Below the pieces are notes generated by a model that was given only the letters and a program-made list of their open reading frames with translations, ran no database searches and was not told the origin of the DNA. DNA of 64,000 nt, taken from NCBI GenBank assembly GCA_032173965.1, contig CM063288.1, forward strand, positions 25,266,001-25,330,000. Direction: 5' to 3'. Both the position numbers and the translations under genes were made by a program. This DNA comes from Sitta carolinensis. Lineage: Eukaryota; Chordata; Aves; Passeriformes; Sittidae. Below, in pieces: positions 28,505 to 39,780 of the stretch. Every line of letters begins with the position of its first letter. Within the stretch, counting starts at the first letter, position 1.

Positions 28505-28600
28505 TATTAGTACATAGTCCATAGTATGTATTAGTACATATTACATATAGTACATAGGTAATTAGTGCATATTATTAGTACATATTAGTACATAGGTAAT
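28505..28600 (+). repeat. Minisatellite-like block built on AGTACATA
   Basis: The word AGTACATA occurs five times in about 90 bp, at about 28509, 28533, 28549, 28578 and 28587, usually preceded by TT or TATT. The longer word AGTACATAGGTAATT occurs twice. The unit is partly self-complementary through GTAC and TATGTA/TACATA words, so the block can also form small hairpins. The irregular spacing argues for repeated local duplication. Its right end runs directly into the 53-bp segment that recurs at 29194. Confidence 0.7.
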
Positions 28601-28649
28601 TTCTCAAAACATAATAATTTAAAGATGGCTAAAGGACAAGAAATCTTCT
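28597..28649 (+). repeat. Dispersed direct repeat, copy 1 (53 bp)
   Basis: This segment recurs at 29194-29246 with 44 of 53 positions identical and no gaps by my count. The shared core is AAGATGGCTAAAG followed by CAAGAAAT. The copy abuts the AGTACATA block. Most differences are transitions, as expected for an older duplication. Confidence 0.75.
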
Positions 28650-29193
28650 AATCCTTCTTTGCCAGCACTATACTTCCTTCTGCTGTCACCTTCAGTATGC
28701 AAGTGTCCAGTGACTCTCCAGTGACTCAAGTGGAAGAGTCCTATTCCCTGTGCTCCCTTTGGTTTATAGCCTACATGAAGAACTTTTACTGTATTCATGT
28801 TCTGTGGTTTGTCTACTGGGATCTTATGGCAGGATCTTTGTCTTCAAATGTGATCTGGGACATTTTTAACAGATTAAACTGTGTATATAACCTGCATGTT
28901 AGATTCCTTTTAGCTCCTGTCTTCATCTTGACAGCTCTGTAATGTCTAAGCCTATCTTGCTGTAATGAGGTAGTTCTTATAATCAGTAACTGTTTGAGTT
29001 TCTGTCTTCCCAAGGAAAACAGAATGTGTTAACTGTGCGTGAAAATGAAACAGAGAAGGAAAAAAGTGCAAGAAGGATGAGTTTCATACCTCCAAAATGA
29101 AGTTTGGTATATGGTGGTGTGAAGAGAACAGATGAAGGCACAAATGATCATCAGTCCTTGCTGCTGTATTTTGACTACTAGTCATGGACCTGT

Positions 29194-29246
29194 TAATTTC
29201 TCAGAGCGTAGCAATTTGAAGATGGCTAAAGATCAAGAAATATTCT
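29194..29246 (+). repeat. Dispersed direct repeat, copy 2 (53 bp)
   Basis: Second copy of the 28597-28649 segment, 597 bp downstream in the same orientation. Upstream of it, AGTCATGGACCTG weakly resembles the AGTACATAGG that precedes copy 1, so the original duplication may have been slightly longer. It is either a local duplication or two fragments of an unrecognised repeat family. Confidence 0.75.
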
Positions 29247-32200
29247 GGGTCCCTCTGGTAACTTGGGGTTGACTAATGGTATTTTGGACCATTTAGCACG
29301 TCAGAGACAAAGCTAACGGTGAGCTCTATTTGTGCTGTGTTAGGCCTTATTCCAAGACTAAAAAAAACTGCTTTTTGGTTGTTCACTGTGCCCAGGAAGA
29401 GCAAGAGATTTTTCTGCTTTTTTTTTGGGATGGATAACAGATTGTTTTTGTTGCAAATCTCTGGTAGTCCAGAGGCTTCATGCATGAATTGTTTGGTTGT
29501 CTATTTTTGTGCTCTTGCCATCTTTAAAGGCCACCAAGGCACTGTGACCAGACTGTGCAAAAACTGCAAGTGTACTGAGATAAACCTAAACCTGTCTGAC
29601 AAAGATGAGTGTTTCTCTACTGACCTGATCTGATTACTTCCCCTTTTGACATCAGATTTTTAGCACCTTCAAAGACAGAAGCTTTTAAAATTGAATATTT
29701 AAAGTGATCTTATGTAAATTACTGTTTTTTCAGAATTCCTTTCCTACTTTCTACCATTTCATTATATCGCATCTAATAATAATTTGGAAAAATAAGTGCT
29801 TGAGGGAAGAATACATTTTCCACAACTAGTATTAAGAGATAAAATTAATGAATCTGAACAAAAATTTAGTGCATGTGGAAATACATAGAATGAGATTTAA
29901 TTTTTTAGAATAGCTTATTTACAGGGAATATTTTACTATAATTTAAAAAGAGATCCTTCTAAACAGTAGGAGAAATTGTGTTGTTTTGAAGAAAATAATC
30001 TTTAATTCACTTCATACTTGAATATTTAATTCGTTCCTTTTAGGAGTAAAATTTCTTCTGTGTTATCTTACTGTGTGAAGAAAACTTACTAATCCATCTA
30101 AAAAAATCAAAAAGTGTGCCTTGGTGAGAAGCAAAGCATCATGGGTATAACAGCTTTAGACTGGCGTTACTTCTTGTGATCATGTTTTGGCATGAGGTTT
30201 GAAAGCTTGTTAGACCTGCTAAATTTATTGTGAAAAGCGAAGAGCTTTGTCTTCCATGTACTCACAAGTTTGATTGCTTGGAATGAACTTCTTTCTGTTA
30301 CCCATCACCTCCCCCTTCCTCCCCACCCCCGTTAAGGTAGAATTCCTCTCTGAAGTTCCTTTCTTGTGCGGCTTTATTTTTATGGCACTTTATTTCATCT
30401 GGAGGACAGATTAGGAAGCATCCCTTACAGTCACCTTTCTAAGACTATTTCTGCTGTATGGCCTTCTGTGTTTTCTGTAGTTTTATTTCTGGATGCTCAA
30501 AAGCAGTTTCTCTCCGAGCAGACTACCTTGTCCTTTGCCCTTTCCTCAGCTTTAATTTCTGTCTTTGAGCTCACTCAGTATAGATCTTTCTTAAATATTA
30601 ATAACTTGAGAGAATGTGTGTCACTCCAGCTGGTATAAGGCTATAAAGAAGTTTTATCTTCTCTCTAGCATCTTGCAGCATTTTCACTTCTAATGCAAGT
30701 GGAGTCAGAGTTTTGGTGAAGGAGAGCAATAGCACTGTGAAATACACAAGGAATTTATTTACTACCTCACTGTGTTGTAGCATGTTTCTCTTCTTTGTAT
30801 TATCTTAAAGATTTTTGCTGGTTTTGAATTTCTAACTGAAAAGGGTTAAAAATGCATTGGTTAATGTTATGCTATAAAGACAATGTAATTAATTAGAGGT
30901 AAGAATTTATTTTTTCAACAGTGAGATCTAGAAATATGAGCTTGTAACATCCTCTGTTATGTGTAATGTAAACTGAACTCTGGAAGCTTCCTGAGCACTG
31001 AAACCTAAATATTGCTTATTCTGTAATTTTTTTAAGGTTTGTGAAAAGAAGACCCAATTTGTACTAAGTTACTTGTGTGTGTTTGTGTGAGTAAATATAT
31101 ATATACACGTGTGTATGACGTATACTCATGTACTTCATATAGGGAGGCTCGTTCAGATCAAGTCTGTGCCAGGAACTGCATTCAGTCATGTCTGGAACAG
31201 ACTTAAAGATGAACAGCTACCTGTACAAGAGATTGATTTTTACACAAGCTTCTTGTGGCTCCTTTTATTCCATAAAGATGTTATTTGTAACCTGTAACGT
31301 TTGCATGCAATGTTACAATTCTACATTCATGCATATGAAGAGAGTGGAAGTGATGGTTGTCTGCTCTAAGGATGGGGTGTGATGTATATTGAGGCGTCGG
31401 GTGTTTTTCTTGGGATTTCTATGAGGTTATACAAGGACATCAATGCATGTATGTTGTGTTGTTGCTGAGCTCTAACTGTTCAGCTCCAGATTGTGATTGT
31501 AGTGTGCAAACATATGCTTTGTGATCAGCTCTTGATTTTGCAAACTCAGTATTCATATTGCTGTAAAAACAGAGCCCCACCTGTACTGCAGCTGAAGATG
31601 GCAGCCCTGTTGGTGGCAGTTGAGATGAAGTTTGAATAAAGTACCACTTCAGGCTTGTTTGGAGGTGGTTTTGGTAAGCAAACCAGAAATGCTTAAGGCT
31701 GTTCTAATGCACTGATAAACTTTAAGAAGGATTTAGAAATGAAGTTTGGAGCTGTGACCATTCTCACCTGAATGTTCCTCTCAGAGCTTTTTGTGTTCTG
31801 CTCCCCAAGCTGCAGTCTGAGAGTAACTAATACTTAGTGCTGTTTGGTTGTGTGTAATGATACATTGTGTAGCCTTAAAATGCTTATAGAAATCATTAAA
31901 TACTATTTAGTATATTGAGGTAATGTATCACATTGCAATTTATAATCTAAAAATGACTGTGAAAGAATACCTCTTACTAACCTTAACCTAAACATCCCTT
32001 TATCAGAAAATGTTTTATGATTATGGGATTTTTAGTTTTACTTTTACATGGTCTAAATGACAAAAAAATGCAGCCAGAGGCCACTCCTTCCCCCTAGTTT
32101 AACCTAGCATTTATTCTGTTGTTGTGTATGTGTAGCAGGCATATATGACTTCCATTTTTATGCTGTATTTCATTGAAGTCTGTTTGCTTTAGTGAAGCAT

Positions 32201-32264
32201 TGATGTGGAGATAATTCAGAAATTTCAGCACGACGAGTAACTGTAAGTCAGTTCTATTTCTGAT

Positions 32265-32279
32265 TTTTTTTTTTTTTTT
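32265..32279 (+). repeat. Poly(T) run, 15 nt
   Basis: A simple T homopolymer in intron 1 with no associated element recognisable. Confidence 0.75.
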
Positions 32280-34237
32280 AGTGCATCCCATTGTTACTAT
32301 ATTAAATTAAAAATTCTGGTATAGGGTTTGCTATATAATTTTATGCCTTCTGCGCAGCAGAACAAAATAGTGCATTAAACAATAATTAGCTGTGAAATTA
32401 TTAAGTGGCAGTGTTTATTTTATTGATGGTCAGCTGAAACATATTTGAACTTGTTAGGATTCTCTTGCTTGTTAACAGTCAGAAATAAAAAGTGTGGATT
32501 GTAACATTTATTAAGTATATTACTTAGTTTTCAGAAAACAAGACTGATACTTTTCTATCCGAGTTGGGAACAAAAAGAATCAAGAATGCACTCCAACTTT
32601 GATACATTCAAAATGTGGCTTTATAGATTAATATAAAAACCTAACAATAAATGGGAGTGCTTTAATTATAGATTGATTGATCTTTCATTTTAATGCATGT
32701 GTCGACTGAAAATAAATTTGCAGAAGAATTCTTGAACCTGTTTTAAACTATTTGAACAGTGATGATATATTATGTGGCAACAGCTAAGTCAGGATTCTGT
32801 GACAACATAAATGTCAAGCCCATTTTTTAAAATTTATGTCACTTCTCTTCCTACAGTGCACTTGTGCGTTCATGTGACCTGGCTTTAATTTAACATTTGG
32901 TAAATATTTGCATAGTAATTCCTAAAGTGTTCTCCCACACATAAAGGAAATGATGATAAACAGCTTTTAAGTGGCTTCATGTTAAACACAAACATGACTT
33001 GCAGCCCTAAGGTAAAATGCACATTAGAGTAACTGTTCAATATTCATTTCCAAGTGCTGTTATGAATTATACCAGGTAACTTAGTCATATGTTTTCTTTA
33101 CATAGATTTTTACAGGTTTGAACATCAGCTGAATTTCTGCCTAAGGGTTATGTACTGTGCTGTAAGAGAACTTCTCCCCACTTGTGATGCTAGGAGTTTT
33201 GGAACCGTGGTTGGGTTTTCTTCAAGATGAACTTTCTAACAGGAGAGCATTTAGGAGTACAGATAAATTCAGGTAACCATACCTGAATGCTGCCCAGAGC
33301 TACCAGGCTACTGTTAGTGTTTTGTTTTTACAAGAGGCTTTTTTGGTTTTTAAAACTAAGTATTTCTTTTTAAGCGTGTCAACTTTTAATGATGATGGTG
33401 AAGAAGGTACTGTGAAGAATCATTCTAGGCACTGTGATTCATTAGAGTAAGATTTCAGTCTCAAGCTAGAGCAACTTGAAACAACAATTGGCTAAAAAAT
33501 ACCCAAAACTTGTCCTAGTATTTTAGAATACAGTTGTTACACATTTTTTACTTTATATTTCATAGCTTCTCAGCAAGTGCTTTCTCAGTAAGTATGGCCT
33601 TAATCAATCTCTTCCCTGATCAAAAATAGGGTGTCATCCAGCGTTTGCTGCTCTCAGCAGGTAAGAAGTGTTATTCATCGAAACTGTCTGGCCCTGACCC
33701 TTCATACAGCCCGTCATCTCTGTTACTGGGTTTTGACTTTTAGACCAATCAGAAGACACTGCAGAATCAGCAAGCTCTCTGTTTTGCAAGACTTCTGGTC
33801 ATATACTTTGGGAAATATAAAGTTACTCTTACTTTAGAAAAACATTCTCCTGCCTAGGAGTTTTAAAACACATGGAAACCTGAAGTGTTCTTGATGCTCC
33901 TTTTGATTCTTCTATCATAGTAAAGCATAAGAACCTTAAAACAGGACAGTCCTTTTCCTGAGCAGGTTTCATTTTCTCTGATAATGATTCTGTGTTGGAG
34001 GAACCACAGTTATGTTTTGGACCCGTTCGACTCCTTTTGAGCTCTAAATAATATGCAAAATGTGAGTTTGTGCATATGCATGTGTGTACAGTGCTATTTG
34101 AAATTTTAGATACTTAATTTTCACATCTGCTGGTAGTTAATGGCTTGTTTTAAGAGATGAGTTTTCTAAAATATTAATTTTTTTTTTAGTGAAGTTGTTT
34201 GAACTCTTGGTGTGGGTGAAGAAAACAGATCTATAGA

Positions 34238-34254
34238 TTTTTTTTTTTTTTTTT
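34238..34254 (+). repeat. Poly(T) run, 17 nt
   Basis: A simple T homopolymer in intron 1 with no associated element recognisable. Confidence 0.75.
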
Positions 34255-36865
34255 GTATAGACACTTTGTATCCAATGCATGGCAGTGTTTGGAGTTCATC
34301 CAAAGAAAAAAAAGTTCTCTGACTTTGAAATCAATTTGAAGGTCTGAGTGGGTTTGCTGGTCAGATGAAGCCTTGTTACGTTTGTGACTGTGTGGAGGAT
34401 AACCTAGGCTATCTAGCAGTAGTTACTACTTGTTTCATCAAACAAGTTTTATGAAAAGCTCTGTGCTCCCAGCATGGTTTTTTAACTTTCAGGGATGAAG
34501 TTCATATAAGCTAATAGAAGCCATTCACATGGGTATTTCTGAGGCAGCAAGTATTTAGTCTTGCTGTAGTCTGTGCTGGTTATTGTAACTGGGGAGTCCT
34601 TGAGATCAGAAGGTCATAGCGTGTTCATACTGCCTGTATGTGGGCTGCAGTATCTGTCTAAACCATTTAAGAAGTATCTTTCTTCAAAAGAAACTGTGGA
34701 TCCTGCTCTACTTTAGTTCTTGTACTTCAGTGTGAATTGTCATTGTTTTCTTTTAAAGAACTTTGCAGTCTGGTCTTGTTCCAAAAGATGGGTGAGGAAT
34801 GGCATCTTTGTTCTTTGAGACTGTTTTAGAGATGTTCTCTTGGTATTGCCACTAACAAAAATAATTAAATTACTCTATTTGCTGTGGCCCAAAGTAAAAG
34901 AAGGTTAGGAATTCATTAAGTTTAATGTAGTTTAGAATGATGCCAACTTGCATCATTCTATTGGAAACAATAGGGTTTTACACTTGTTTTTTTTTCTTTG
35001 TTTCTGTTTCAATGACGCATCTGTGTTGGTGCAGCTACTGAATCACAAACAGAAGTGAACGCTGAAAGCAAAATATTCTAATTAGCGGTGTATTTTTTTA
35101 ACTTCAGCTTTATTCTTAACACTTCAGCAGCATAATACACACAGCAGGTTTTAATGTGTCTTCAGTCAAATAGGTTAGCCACATAAGTTTGCCCAGTTAA
35201 GAGGAGTGATTTTCAATTATGCTGTTTTAGCGCTGCTAACTATTAAAAGCTTTGTGGTTGCATTAGTTAAAAGGTTCAGGAGGAACATCTGTACCTACTG
35301 ATGTGTTCTGGTTTTAGAGCATCATATTTTGTAAGTTTATTGGTACAAACTACACTCTTTTTTTTCAAGGTATATCTTCATTAGGTAAATTGTATGATCT
35401 AGATTTATCTGCTTATTTATTGCATAAAGGCATGTTTCATTTCTGCCTTTTTGTCTTAGAATTTTATGGTTATGGTAAAAATACCTAAGCCCTGGGCTTA
35501 AAGATAGACATTTGAGCTGTAATAATTGTCCACACTTTGTCACTTTGCAGAGAAAAAAAGCATATTAATCGATATTCTTAAATTTTGTAATTTTGAACAT
35601 GTGATGCCTAGAATGAACGAACATTTGCTGTTTCACAAATAGTTGGTTTCATTTCAGAATGAAATAACTGTAGTAAGAGGTAAGTTAGGGATTAAATGGA
35701 CATGTTACAAATAGACATAGTTTGAGATGCTTAATTGCATGGTTGTCATGCAGCCATACTGTATCTAGTTGCACTTAATCCTCAGTTGCAGGTTGTCAGT
35801 GGTCATCTTTTTTTGTCCATTTCTGAAACATTTCTCAAAGCTATGTTTGTGCAAGTCCCTTTCCTGGCCTTCAACTTTAGCATATTCTTGCCACTCTCCA
35901 TAATCCTTGATGGAGGATTCAAATATACTATAATCCTAACTAGGTGTGTTTTCTTTCTTCATTGTGCTGCAGCAGATGCAACATTCATCAGTGCTGATAC
36001 CAGAGTGCTCAAACATGTCACTACAACTCACTGGGCTGCCATGTGCTTGTTAAGCCACAATAACTGGTCCTAGGAGGATAAGTCTTCACGAATGCAGTTC
36101 AGATATAAATACCACTTGGAAGTTGTGTACACAGGTAGCTGGTATAGTGTGGGGCCAGTGGCTACAGACTGTGTGTCTGCTCTCTGATTTTGTATTTCCC
36201 GTCACAGAGAGTTTGCTGTTGAGCAGTACACTCTGAGCCTTTTGGCTTCAGGGTCAGTGGAATAATGGCTGAACTGGTTATTGAAGTGAAGGAGTTAATA
36301 ATGTATGAAGAAAGCATTAATTTTGGAGAATTAACATGATCCCTGTTAATATGGTACACAGTGTTGCATTGGAATTTGAGTGTTAATTTGTGAAGGCTAA
36401 CTGGGATTTACTTATTTATTTGGGTTTTTTTTGTCACAATAGGATTATCTGCCTCCTCAGAGAAAGAAATGATGAATATGTTTCATATCTCTAAAAATAT
36501 ATGGATACACCTCCCCACAACCTGTAAGGAGTGGTGCATGTCCATCCATTTATATTTATTTATGTAGGTGTTTGTGCTGATAATAATCAAAATATTCCAT
36601 CTATAAAGTATTCTAAAACACTTTTAAATTATTTTTATTGTTTTAAATTTACTATTCAAATTAGATAAAGATTGATAAGGAAATAAAGTATGTTTTAAAT
36701 ATTTTTTTTTTGTGTAGTGTTCTGTAGGTGTTGCCTTGTTTTTCATCTGTAGTTTTCATTTGCTCTCACCTTCAATTTTGAATAGTGGCTTCAATCTTCT
36801 ACCTCTTAACTATAGAGGGAAGTAGGTGGGAAACATGTGGAACATAAAGCTGCTTTGTCTTACAG

Positions 36866-36883
36866 CACTAAAATCATGCAAAG
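36866..36883 (+). other. Microexon-like unit / alternative acceptor upstream of exon 2
   Basis: A strong acceptor-like sequence (GCTGCTTTGTCTTACAG, ending 36865) lies 50 bp before the true exon 2 acceptor and shares the identical TGTCTTACAG with it. Eighteen bases later there is a near-perfect donor (AAG|GTAGGT, GT at 36884). If this unit were spliced in after exon 1 (phase 0), the second codon would be TAA. If the upstream acceptor were used to extend exon 2 by 50 nt, the same TAA and a frameshift would follow. Either event would truncate the protein near residue 41 and probably trigger decay of the message. Whether it is ever used is unknown. Confidence 0.3.
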
Positions 36884-36915
36884 GTAGGTTAAGAAGTCTT
36901 GTATCTGTCTTACAG

Positions 36916-37017
36916 GATCCAGCTTCCTGGGTAAATATTCACCACCTGGAGTATACAGATGGAGGAATCCTGGACCCAGATGATGTGCTGGCAGATGTTG
37001 TGGAAGACAAAGATAAG
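36916..37017 (+). CDS. PARD3B: PARD3B second coding exon (residues 41-74), partial gene
   Basis: Exon 2 has 34 codons and phase 0 at both ends. The acceptor is TGTCTTACAG (ending 36915) and the donor is AAG|GTAGAG (GT at 37018). It encodes DPASWVNIHHLEYTDGGILD followed by PDDVLADVVEDKDK. HHLEYTDGGILDPDDVLADVVEDKDK-type sequence is the PARD3B form; PARD3 has [20 protein letters not shown] at the same place. With exon 1 it supplies residues 1-74 of the roughly 80-residue N-terminal domain that lets Par-3 proteins self-associate head to tail. The acidic cluster DPDD and the acidic residue at position 70 (Glu here, Asp in PARD3) lie on the side known in PARD3 to make the oligomer contact. The next residues (the LIAVFEEQ-like end of the domain) belong to exon 3, which I did not find in the remaining 27 kb. 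Confidence 0.95.
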
Positions 37018-39439
37018 GTAGAGCTTGTATGAAAATATTGTGTCTTTTCAAATAACAAGTGCTGCCTTCTCATTTCTTGGACATCTGGCAGGTGAAATGG
37101 GTGTTAAATATTCTGAAAAACATCTGCCCATAACTGCTGTAACTCTCCCCTTCTGGAGTGCAATGGGGGAATGGGAAGCATGACCCAAGCAGTGAGAAGA
37201 GAGGCCTAGCAGTTCACTTAGGACTTAATCTTTTCAAGCAGTTCTGTGTTCCTTTTTCTTTCTCTATTCAAATAGCATGGTGAAAAAATGTGAGTTTTAG
37301 AAATTTTTTTTTCTTCTTATGCCACCTAAAATATCTTCTATAATCTCTTCCTTTGATGGAATTAAGTTTTTGAGAATCATTCAAATGTCATGGTTGAATG
37401 CAATGAAATAGATAAATCCTGTGAAAACAAGAACAGCTACTTCAACAGTTGAATTTTGGGAGGAGTTCCTGTGATTTGCTGCTGAAAGTCTAAGCAGGCT
37501 GCTTATTCATTTTAAAAGCTGTGAGTTTCTAAATTTCAATTAAAATAAGACAAATTTCCTTTCTGGGTGGAGAAGTAGTAACTGTAGAGAAACCTCTTTT
37601 AATTTTATTTTTAATTGTCAGAAAAATTAGTTTCAGGAAACTTATTGGTTTGACTTATTCAGCATAGAGAGGGAAGGGTATTATTTATAAACCTTGCTGA
37701 TTTTATTTTTCTTCTTCATAAAATCAGAGGAAAAAATTTAATGGCTTTAAACCAAAGATCCAAATATGGATTATGCCTGTGCTTTTAGACAAATTGCTTT
37801 GTCTGTATAAAGTGCCATATGCTTGATGACTTAAAAAATAATTTTGTATATTGCAAACAGAATTGCTAGTTTTATATCCTGTGTTGGTTCTTCAGCAACT
37901 TCATACAAAGCAGAACATTTTGCTTATGATTAATAGGATGTTGCTTTGTTGTATCTTATTAAATTGTTTAGGATGTACTTCAGTGTCATTTTAGGGTGGT
38001 TTGTGTGGGAATTCTTAAAAACAGTGGAACTCTGTTTGTTATATATTATTTTTATCATATTTGTGTTTCTTGCTTGTCCATGTTTATTGACACCTTAAGA
38101 CTTTTTTTTTGCCAGGAGTGTTTGGAGACAAAGACTGAGTTCTGAAATTGAACAGCTGTGTATAAACGATAAAACCTTAAGCATAAGATGTCATAAAATG
38201 AGATATTAGATCAAAGAGAAATGTTTTGCTGGTTTTATTAGTTAATGAAAATTAGTATGTTTACCCAGGAGTTTCTCTATTTAAAGTACTGTTAGAGAAA
38301 CACTTGTGGAAATGTGAGCATTAATGTGCAGAGTATTTGATATGCCATGTAGCTTTTAACTTGTGACCAGAGCCTTTGCTGTACCTTGGTGGTGGCTCAT
38401 TGACTGTGTAGCTGAATGAGCTTCTAGGTCACAGCTGTGGGTCTAAGCTTCTTCAGTTATAACAGTGCTGAGACTCTGAGGCTGCCTTGGGGAAAACTCT
38501 CTGGGAAACTGTAATCTTACTCTTTGAAGCGGTCTGATGTGGTTTAGAAATACAGCAAACTCCTCAATTTCTCTTCCTCTGATGTCTCAATTACATGGGA
38601 TGTATCACTGTCGTTTTGTCTTCTTCAGAGTGGCTTGGTGAAACAGGGATAAGAGACTTGCTGAACAGAGCAGCTGCAGTGAAAAATCAGATTTTTTTTT
38701 TTTAAAGTAAGGGATAGGAGAATGTTGTAAGGGAACTGCTGGTCTAAGAGGTTGAAGAATTCTTTTATTTGAGAGTGGAATTGGGCCATAGCATGTGTAA
38801 GGAGCTGTCCATACTACCTACTTACAAAGTTTGATATGATCTGATATCAAAGAACCAGTCCTATAAAAAGCGTACAAATAATTTTGATACCTTTACTGTG
38901 GCCTGTTAGTCTTTGAGCTTTCACGAGTGTTATTTCACACTGAGAATCTACATGGGGATTTTTAAGCTTTGCAAAAAAGGGGAGGAGATATTCAGGTCAG
39001 ATTGACCTGCTGTCTTATTTGGTGTTTCAAGTCCCTGAATAGATGAAGGAATTTTTGGTACATTTATCTGTGCTCCTCTTGTCTTTGGTTATGATTATCT
39101 GTATCTGTGATAAATTAATAGGCCACAGGTTTGTTGCTCCCTTGTCCTTGCCATCCTTTGCTGTGCATCCAAGCCAATGACACATAGTTTCACATTAAAT
39201 CAGTCACTCTCTATAAAAATAAGCTTGCATTTAACCTCAACGCCTTTAACCAAAGGTGTGTTTGGTACTGCTGACCATCAAGCTCCCCTTCAATGGCAGA
39301 GGGAAACGCTGGTGCTTTTTGAAGAGATAATCTGCTCTAGATCATACTTGGATAGCAGTAAATGAGCACAGTTTCTTCAGAGGAAAATGTCTTTGCTAAT
39401 CTATTGAATTCTTTCACTGTGACAACAAAACAGTGAGAG

Positions 39440-39780
39440 TACTATCAGATACAATTTATTTGGAACTTCAAAAGCTTTTGACAGTCCTTGACAATAGACT
39501 GTTAAGGAGGAACAACTACTCATGAGGTAAGCAGCAAGTGCTGTGGTGGGTTAGTGAACAAATGAGAGGGAACTAAAATGGAATAAACGGTGAACCCTGA
39601 AGTAATGGCGCTGGAATGCTTAATGCCCATCGCTGGGAGTGGCAGTGCTCTGCTTATGTTAACTTCCTGACTTCCTCTTGAGCACCAAATTAATCAAAGT
39701 TCAATAAATAGGCAGTTCAGTGGATGATATTAAGAGCTGTCGACTGCAGTTATGCATGCTGGACAGAATGGCATTTTTTA
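39440..39780 (+). mobile_element. Decayed CR1-type LINE ORF2 (reverse transcriptase) fragment
   Basis: The segment shows the wording of a LINE reverse transcriptase gene with many substitutions, stops and frameshifts. TTTGGAACTTCAAAAGCTTTTGAC corresponds to the region coding the D-F-x-K-A-F-D motif. Further along, CTGGGAGTGGCAGTGCTCTGCTT resembles the region around the GSVLGPLLF-type motif, and GTGGATGATATTAA resembles the catalytic FADDT region with the first positions altered. The order and spacing fit CR1-like elements. It is much more degraded than the CR1 3' ends at 44-48 kb, so it inserted earlier. A related LINE family (for example L2) is possible. It is certainly not functional. Confidence 0.5.

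Noticed and set aside
31094..31115. Alternating ATATATATACACGTGTGTAT run with Z-DNA potential
   Set aside because: Only about 22 nt long and mixed in composition. Such short alternating runs are common in vertebrate introns.
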